Below are positions 5,250-9,653 of a stretch of DNA of 9,653 nucleotides, in pieces; the first letter of the stretch is position 1, and each line of letters starts with the position of its first letter. The DNA is from Actinomycetes bacterium (GTDB lineage Bacteria; Actinomycetota; Acidimicrobiia; Acidimicrobiales; Palsa-688). Made by a program: the position numbers and the translations under genes. The stretch covers positions 1 to 9,653 of the forward strand of contig JAJZWW010000095.1 of assembly GCA_021846485.1 (NCBI GenBank), read 5' to 3'. Below the pieces are notes generated by a model. That model worked only from the letters and a program-made list of their open reading frames with translations. It made no database searches and was not told the origin of the DNA.

Positions 5250-6923
5250 ATGGTCGCAGGAGCTGCAGAGGGGAAAGACGCAGCCCGGGTGGTCCACAGC
5301 CCCCGGGGGAGCGAGCTGTCGTGCCGCAACTGGCAGGCCGAGGGTGCGCTGCGGATGCTCCACAACAACCTCGACCCCGACGTCGCCGAGCATCCCGAGG
5401 AGCTGGTGGTCTACGGGGGCAGCGGCCGGGCGGCCCGCAGTTGGCCGGCGTTCGACGCGATCGTCGCCGCGCTGCGCAGCCTGGAGGCCGACGAGACCCT
5501 CCTCGTGCAGTCCGGCAAGGCGGTGGGCGTGGCCCGCACCCACGAGTGGGCGCCCCGGGTGCTGATCGCCAACTCCAACCTGGTGCCGGAGTGGGCGACG
5601 TGGGAGGAGTTCCGCCGGCTGGAGGCCCTCGGGCTCACCATGTACGGGCAGATGACCGCCGGGTCGTGGATCTACATCGGTACCCAGGGGATCCTGCAGG
5701 GCACCTACGAGACCTTCGCCGCGGTGGCCGCCAAGCGCTTCGGGGGGTCCCTCGCGGGAACCCTCACGCTCACCGGGGGCCTCGGCGGGATGGGTGGCGC
5801 CCAGCCGCTGGCGGTCACCTTGAACGGCGGGGTCGCCCTGGTGGTCGACTGCGACGCGTCGCGCATCCGCCGGCGGATCGAGACCCGCTACCTCGACGTG
5901 CACGCCCCCTCCCTCGACGAGGCGGTGGCCGAGGCCCTGGACGCCAAGGCCGACCGGCGGGCACTGTCGATCGGAGTGGAGGGTAACTGCGCCGAGGTGC
6001 TCCCCGAGCTGCTCCGCCGGGGCGTCGAGGTCGACGTGGTCACCGACCAGACCTCGGCGCACGACCCGCTCGGCTACCTACCGATCGGGGTCGCCTTCGA
6101 GGACTGGGGGGACGAGCGCCGGCGGGACCCGGAGGGCTTCATCGCCCGGGCTCGGGCGTCGATGGCCCTCCACGTCGAGGCGATGGTCGGCTTCGCCGAT
6201 GCCGGCGCCGAGGTCTTCGACTACGGCAACTCCATCCGGGGTGAGGCCCGGACTGCCGGCTACGAGCGGGCGTTCGCCTTCCCCGGGTTCGTGCCCGCCT
6301 ACATCCGTCCGCTGTTCTGCGAGGGCAAGGGCCCGTTTCGCTGGGCGGCCCTCTCCGGCGACCCGCACGACATCGCCCGCACCGACCGGGCGGTCCTCGA
6401 GGCGTTCCCCGACAACGATCCGCTGGCCCGCTGGATCCACGCCGCCGAGGAACGGGTCGCCTTCCAGGGTCTCCCGGCGCGCATCTGCTGGCTCGGCTAC
6501 GGGGAGCGGGACAAGGCGGGGGTGGCGTTCAACGACCTGGTCGCCTCCGGGGAGCTGGCCGGCCCGATCGTGATCGGCCGGGACCACCTCGACTGCGGCT
6601 CGGTCGCCTCCCCCTACCGGGAGACCGAGGGGATGGCCGACGGCTCTGACGCGATCGCCGACTGGCCGCTCATCAACGCGATGCTCAACGTCGCCTCGGG
6701 GGCGTCGTGGGTGTCGATCCACCACGGTGGCGGGGTCGGCATCGGCCGGTCGATCCACGCCGGCCAGGTGTGCGTGGCCGACGGGACACCCCTCGCCGGC
6801 GCCAAGATCGAGCGGGTGCTCACCAACGACCCGCTCATGGGCGTGCTCCGCCACGTCGACGCCGGCTACGACCGGGCGGGGGAGGTGGCGGAGGCCACCG
6901 GCGTGCGCGTCCCGGGGAGGTGA
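5250..6923 (+). CDS. hutU: Urocanate hydratase (urocanase)
   Basis: This enzyme converts urocanate to 4-imidazolone-5-propionate with tightly bound NAD+, step two of histidine degradation, in the cytosol. From ATG 5250 the protein has 557 residues, essentially the length of the well-known Pseudomonas enzyme. Visible motifs are RMLHNNLDPDVAE, ELVVYGGSGRAAR, LIANSNLVPEWATW, MYGQMTAGSWIYIGTQG and the NAD-binding GGLGGMGGAQPL (176-187). Further along are TDQTSAHDPLGYLP, FVPAYIRPLFC and FRWAALSG. The signature FQGLPARICW contains the catalytic cysteine (C413), and IGRDHLDCGSV and HHGGGVGIG follow. The start is uncertain. GTG 5238 has GGGGAG at good spacing; GTG 5289 (before VHSPRGSELSC) follows a GAGGGG at rather long spacing; ATG 5250 has no clear ribosome site but gives the family length. 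The stop overlaps the next gene by 4 bp (GTGA, 6920-6923). It is the first gene of a hut operon divergent from metH. Confidence 0.96.
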   Translation: MVAGAAEGKDAARVVHSPRGSELSCRNWQAEGALRMLHNNLDPDVAEHPEELVVYGGSGRAARSWPAFDAIVAALRSLEADETLLVQSGKAVGVARTHEWAPRVLIANSNLVPEWATWEEFRRLEALGLTMYGQMTAGSWIYIGTQGILQGTYETFAAVAAKRFGGSLAGTLTLTGGLGGMGGAQPLAVTLNGGVALVVDCDASRIRRRIETRYLDVHAPSLDEAVAEALDAKADRRALSIGVEGNCAEVLPELLRRGVEVDVVTDQTSAHDPLGYLPIGVAFEDWGDERRRDPEGFIARARASMALHVEAMVGFADAGAEVFDYGNSIRGEARTAGYERAFAFPGFVPAYIRPLFCEGKGPFRWAALSGDPHDIARTDRAVLEAFPDNDPLARWIHAAEERVAFQGLPARICWLGYGERDKAGVAFNDLVASGELAGPIVIGRDHLDCGSVASPYRETEGMADGSDAIADWPLINAMLNVASGASWVSIHHGGGVGIGRSIHAGQVCVADGTPLAGAKIERVLTNDPLMGVLRHVDAGYDRAGEVAEATGVRVPGR

Positions 6924-8128
6924 GCGACTTCGCGGCCCTCTGGTCCGAGCTCGAGCCGATCGGGCGCGCGGAGGACGGCGGCTACCACCGCCTCGCTTGG
7001 ACCGGTGCCGACCTCGAGTGCCGGCGGTGGTTCCGGGCCCGGGCCGAGCGGCTCGGGCTGCTCCTCGACGAGGACCCCAACGGCAACCAGTGGGCGTGGT
7101 GGGGCGAGCCGTCACCGGGCGGCGTGGTGACCGGCAGCCACCTCGACAGCGTGCCCGGCGGCGGCGCCTTCGACGGGCCCCTCGGGGTGGTCTCCGCGTT
7201 CCTCGCGCTCGAGCGCCTCCGGGCCGGCGGGCGACCGTCCAGGCCGGTGGCGGTGGTCAACTTCGCCGACGAGGAGGGCGGCCGCTTCGGGGTGGCGACC
7301 CTCGGCAGCCGCCTGCTCACCGGGTCGATCGACCCCGGGCGCGCCGCCGCCCTGACCGACGCCGCCGGCGTCACCCTGGCGGACGCCTGGCGGGCCAACG
7401 GCCTCGACCCGGCGCGCGCCGGCGCCGACCCCGAGCGCCTGGCCCGCATCGGCACGTCCGTGGACCTCCACGTCGAGCAGGGTCGCCGCCTCGTCGACGT
7501 CGGGGTCCCCGTCGGCGTGGCCACGGCCGTGTGGCCCCACGGTCGGTGGCGCTACGAGCTCTCCGGTAGGGGTGACCACGCCGGCACCACCCGGCTTGCC
7601 GACCGCTCCGACCCCGTCCTCCCCCTCGCCCACACGGTCCTCGCCGCCCGTGCCGCCGCCGAGGAGGCCGGCGCCGTCGCCACCGTCGGTCGGATCGCCG
7701 TGCACCCCGGGGCGGTCAACGCCATCGCCTCGCGCGCCACCGCCTGGCTCGACGCCCGCGCCCCCGACGAGTCGGTCGTCCGTAGCGTGGTGGCCGAGGT
7801 CACGGCCTCGGCCGAGGCCGCCGCCGGCCTTCACGGCGTGGGCGTGTCGGTGGCCGAGGAGTCCTGGAGCGGGGGCGCCACGTTCGGCTCGGAGCTGCGC
7901 GGCCGGCTCGCCGGGGTGGTCGGCGGCCGCCTCGGGTCGGTCGCCGAGCTGCCCACCGGTGCCGGCCACGACGCCGCCGTGCTCGCCGCCGCCGGCGTGC
8001 CGGCGGCCATGCTGTTCGTCCGCAATCCGACCGGGACCAGCCACGACCCGGCCGAGTCGGCCACCGTCGAGGACTGCCTCGCGGGGGTCGATGCCCTGAC
8101 TGCCGTCTTGGGGGACCTGCTGTCGTGA
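6920..8128 (+). CDS. M20-family amidohydrolase (allantoate amidohydrolase / N-carbamoyl-L-amino-acid hydrolase type) in the hut operon
   Basis: This is a 402-residue metal-dependent amidase of the AllC/HyuC branch of peptidase family M20. All expected metal ligands are visible: H74 (GSHLDSVPGGGAFDG), D85 in the same motif, E118/E119 (NFADEEGGRFG), H184 (VDLHVEQG) and H375 (NPTGTSHDPAES). The lid (dimerisation) domain with RGDHAGTT and HPGAVNAIAS lies at about 210-325. Family members cleave an N-carbamoyl, N-formyl or ureido group from an amino-acid-like substrate. No allantoin or hydantoin genes are nearby, and the gene sits between hutU and hutH. I therefore infer a role at the end of histidine breakdown, such as hydrolysis of N-formyl- or N-formimino-L-glutamate; substrate specificity cannot be read from the sequence. 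The start GTG 6920 overlaps the hutU stop, with GGGGAG immediately before it. The stop TGA 8126-8128 overlaps the GTG of hutH, so all three genes are translationally coupled. A generic automatic label would be allantoate amidohydrolase. Confidence 0.9.
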   Translation: MSDFAALWSELEPIGRAEDGGYHRLAWTGADLECRRWFRARAERLGLLLDEDPNGNQWAWWGEPSPGGVVTGSHLDSVPGGGAFDGPLGVVSAFLALERLRAGGRPSRPVAVVNFADEEGGRFGVATLGSRLLTGSIDPGRAAALTDAAGVTLADAWRANGLDPARAGADPERLARIGTSVDLHVEQGRRLVDVGVPVGVATAVWPHGRWRYELSGRGDHAGTTRLADRSDPVLPLAHTVLAARAAAEEAGAVATVGRIAVHPGAVNAIASRATAWLDARAPDESVVRSVVAEVTASAEAAAGLHGVGVSVAEESWSGGATFGSELRGRLAGVVGGRLGSVAELPTGAGHDAAVLAAAGVPAAMLFVRNPTGTSHDPAESATVEDCLAGVDALTAVLGDLLS

Positions 8129-9653
8129 CCGTCGTCATCGAGCCGTCCGGGCTCACCGCGGCCGACGTCGTCGCCGTCGCCCGCCACCACGCCAGGGTGC
8201 TCCTCGGCCCCGCCGCCCTCGCCGCGGTCGCGCAGTCCCGGGCGGTCGTGGAAGCCCTGGCCGGCTCGCCGGTGCCGGCGTACGGCATCTCCACCGGCTT
8301 CGGGGCGCTCGCCACCCGCCACATCCCCGCCGAGCGGCGCAGCGACCTGCAGCGCAGCCTCGTACGCTCTCACGCCGCCGGCTCCGGGCCGGAGGTGGAG
8401 GTCGAGGTGGTCCGGGCGATGATCCTGCTGCGGCTGCGCACCATGGCGTCGGGGCGCACCGGCGTGCGCCAGCTGGTCGCCGAGGGCTACGCCGCGATGC
8501 TCAACGCGGGGATCACGCCGGTGGTCCCCGAGCACGGCTCGCTCGGCTGCAGCGGCGACCTGGCGCCCCTGGCGCACGTGGCGATGGTGCTCACCGGCGA
8601 GGGGGAGGGGCGAGGCCCCGACGGCATCCTCCGCCCGGCGCTCGAGTTGCTGGCGATCGCCGGCGTCGAGCCGGTGATCCTCGCCGAGAAGGAGGGGCTC
8701 GCGCTGATAAACGGCACCGACGGCATGCTCGGCATGCTCCTCCTCGCCTTGGAGGACCTGCGCGTGGCGTGCCGCACTGCCGACCTGGCGGCGGCGATGA
8801 GCGTCGAGGCGCTGCTCGGCACCGACCGGGTGTTCGCGCCCGACCTGCACGCCCCGCTGCGCCCCCACCCCGGCCAGGAGACCTCGGCGGGCAACATCTG
8901 GCGGCTGCTGCGCGACAGCCCGATGGTCGCCTCCCACCGCGACGGCGACACCCGGGTCCAGGACGCCTACTCCCTGCGCTGCGCCCCACAGGTGGCGGGG
9001 GCGGTGCGCGACACCGTCACCCACGCCACCGCGGTGGCCGACCGGGAGCTGGCCGCGTCGATCGACAACCCCGTGGTCCTGCCCGACGGGCGGGTCGAGT
9101 CCAACGGCAACTTCCACGGCGCGCCGGTCGGCTACGTGTGCGACTTCCTCGCGATCGCCGCCGCCGACCTGGCCTCGATCAGCGAACGTCGCACCGACCG
9201 GATGCTCGACGCGGCCCGCTCCCACGGGCTGGCGCCGTTCCTCGCCGCCGACCCCGGGGTCGACTCCGGCCACATGATCGCCCAGTACACCCAGGCGGGG
9301 ATCGTGAGCGAGCTCAAGCGCCTGGCGGTGCCCGCCAGCGTGGACTCGATCCCGAGCTCGGCGATGCAGGAGGACCACGTCTCGATGGGCTGGGCCGCCG
9401 CCCGTAAGCTGCGCCGCTCGGTCGACGGGCTCACCCGGGTGCTCGCCGTCGAGGTCCTGACCGCGGCGCGGGCCTTGGACCTGCGGGCCCCGCTCACCCC
9501 CGCGCCGGCTACCGCGGCGGCCCGCGACGCCCTGCGCGAGCTGGTCGACGGCCCCGGCCCGGACCGCTTCTTGGCCCCCGAGATCGACGCCACCGTCGAA
9601 GCGGTCGTCGAGGGTCGCCTGCTGCGCGCCGCCGAGGCGGTCGCCGGGCCGCT
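8125..9653 (+). CDS. hutH: Histidine ammonia-lyase (histidase), 3' end cut by the window edge
   Basis: This enzyme catalyses non-oxidative deamination of L-histidine to trans-urocanate, the first step of histidine use. The frame from GTG 8125 stays open for 509 codons to the right edge. Known histidases are about 510 residues, so only the last few residues should be missing. Active-site residues fall at nearly the same numbers as in the Pseudomonas enzyme: Y53 (YGISTGFG), S143 in GSLGCSGDLAPLAH, Y282 and R285 (QDAYSLRCAPQ), and E416 (SAMQEDHVSMG). S143 is the centre of the triad that cyclises to the electrophilic MIO cofactor. That triad is Cys-Ser-Gly rather than the more common Ala-Ser-Gly, a variant I recall from Streptomyces histidases. 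SIDNPVV and SNGNFHGAPVG are also typical. The GTG overlaps the stop of the amidohydrolase gene (GTGA). HutI and HutF or HutG may follow outside the window. Confidence 0.95.
   Translation, partial: MTVVIEPSGLTAADVVAVARHHARVLLGPAALAAVAQSRAVVEALAGSPVPAYGISTGFGALATRHIPAERRSDLQRSLVRSHAAGSGPEVEVEVVRAMILLRLRTMASGRTGVRQLVAEGYAAMLNAGITPVVPEHGSLGCSGDLAPLAHVAMVLTGEGEGRGPDGILRPALELLAIAGVEPVILAEKEGLALINGTDGMLGMLLLALEDLRVACRTADLAAAMSVEALLGTDRVFAPDLHAPLRPHPGQETSAGNIWRLLRDSPMVASHRDGDTRVQDAYSLRCAPQVAGAVRDTVTHATAVADRELAASIDNPVVLPDGRVESNGNFHGAPVGYVCDFLAIAAADLASISERRTDRMLDAARSHGLAPFLAADPGVDSGHMIAQYTQAGIVSELKRLAVPASVDSIPSSAMQEDHVSMGWAAARKLRRSVDGLTRVLAVEVLTAARALDLRAPLTPAPATAAARDALRELVDGPGPDRFLAPEIDATVEAVVEGRLLRAAEAVAGP

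Noticed and set aside
5223..5400. Cobalamin or SAM riboswitch upstream of metH
   Set aside because: The region upstream of metH is hutU coding sequence; I see no B12-box-like segment or leader of suitable length.
7831..9378. Long minus-strand open frame opposite hutH and the amidohydrolase
   Set aside because: No family motif is present and the opposite strand carries an intact histidase with all active-site residues. Its composition is typical of a GC shadow. The frames at 6078-7115 and 7112-8044 on the minus strand are rejected for the same reason.

Overview
The window is very GC-rich (by eye above 70%), with GTG starts, overlapping stop/start codons and protein sequences typical of Actinomycetota. 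Three details point the same way: the WHG-type TetR, the MetH activation-domain motifs, and a Cys-Ser-Gly cofactor triad in histidine ammonia-lyase. I cannot name the genus. No RNA genes, CRISPR arrays, insertion sequences or phage genes are visible.

Layout. (1) Positions 1-1650 are a block of damaged minus-strand genes. In transcription order it holds a small alpha/beta hydrolase that lost its nucleophile segment (1138-1614), a TetR/AcrR regulator broken by frameshifts (520-1145), and a hybrid remnant (1-479). In the remnant, the middle of a drug-export type ABC ATPase runs in frame into the middle of a DesK/NarL-type sensor kinase. Two small palindromes look like TetR operators: one upstream of the hydrolase (1630-1643) and one between the TetR gene and the ABC remnant (494-505). 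(2) Positions 1731-5222, minus strand, hold a full-length, intact cobalamin-dependent methionine synthase, metH. (3) Divergent from metH on the plus strand is a histidine-utilisation operon: hutU (5250-6923), an M20-family amidohydrolase (6920-8128) and hutH (8125 to past the right edge). Both internal junctions are GTGA start/stop overlaps. The metH and hutU starts are at most 27 bp apart, and a 15-bp palindrome fills most of that gap.

How the genes work together. HutH deaminates histidine to urocanate, and HutU hydrates urocanate to imidazolonepropionate. HutI and HutF or HutG, which would finish the pathway, are not in the window and may lie to the right. The M20 enzyme locked into the operon is a candidate for the last step, removal of the N-formyl or N-formimino group from glutamate, which would release a one-carbon unit. 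MetH uses methyl-tetrahydrofolate; a functional link between the two units is only an inference from their shared start region.

The most unusual part is the left block. Several genes keep recognisable ends but lack interior segments, and several of the joins preserve the reading frame. This is either real stepwise decay of one operon (hydrolase, TetR, ABC ATPase, permease, sensor kinase) or an assembly or sequencing artefact. The intact genes to the right show no such damage.
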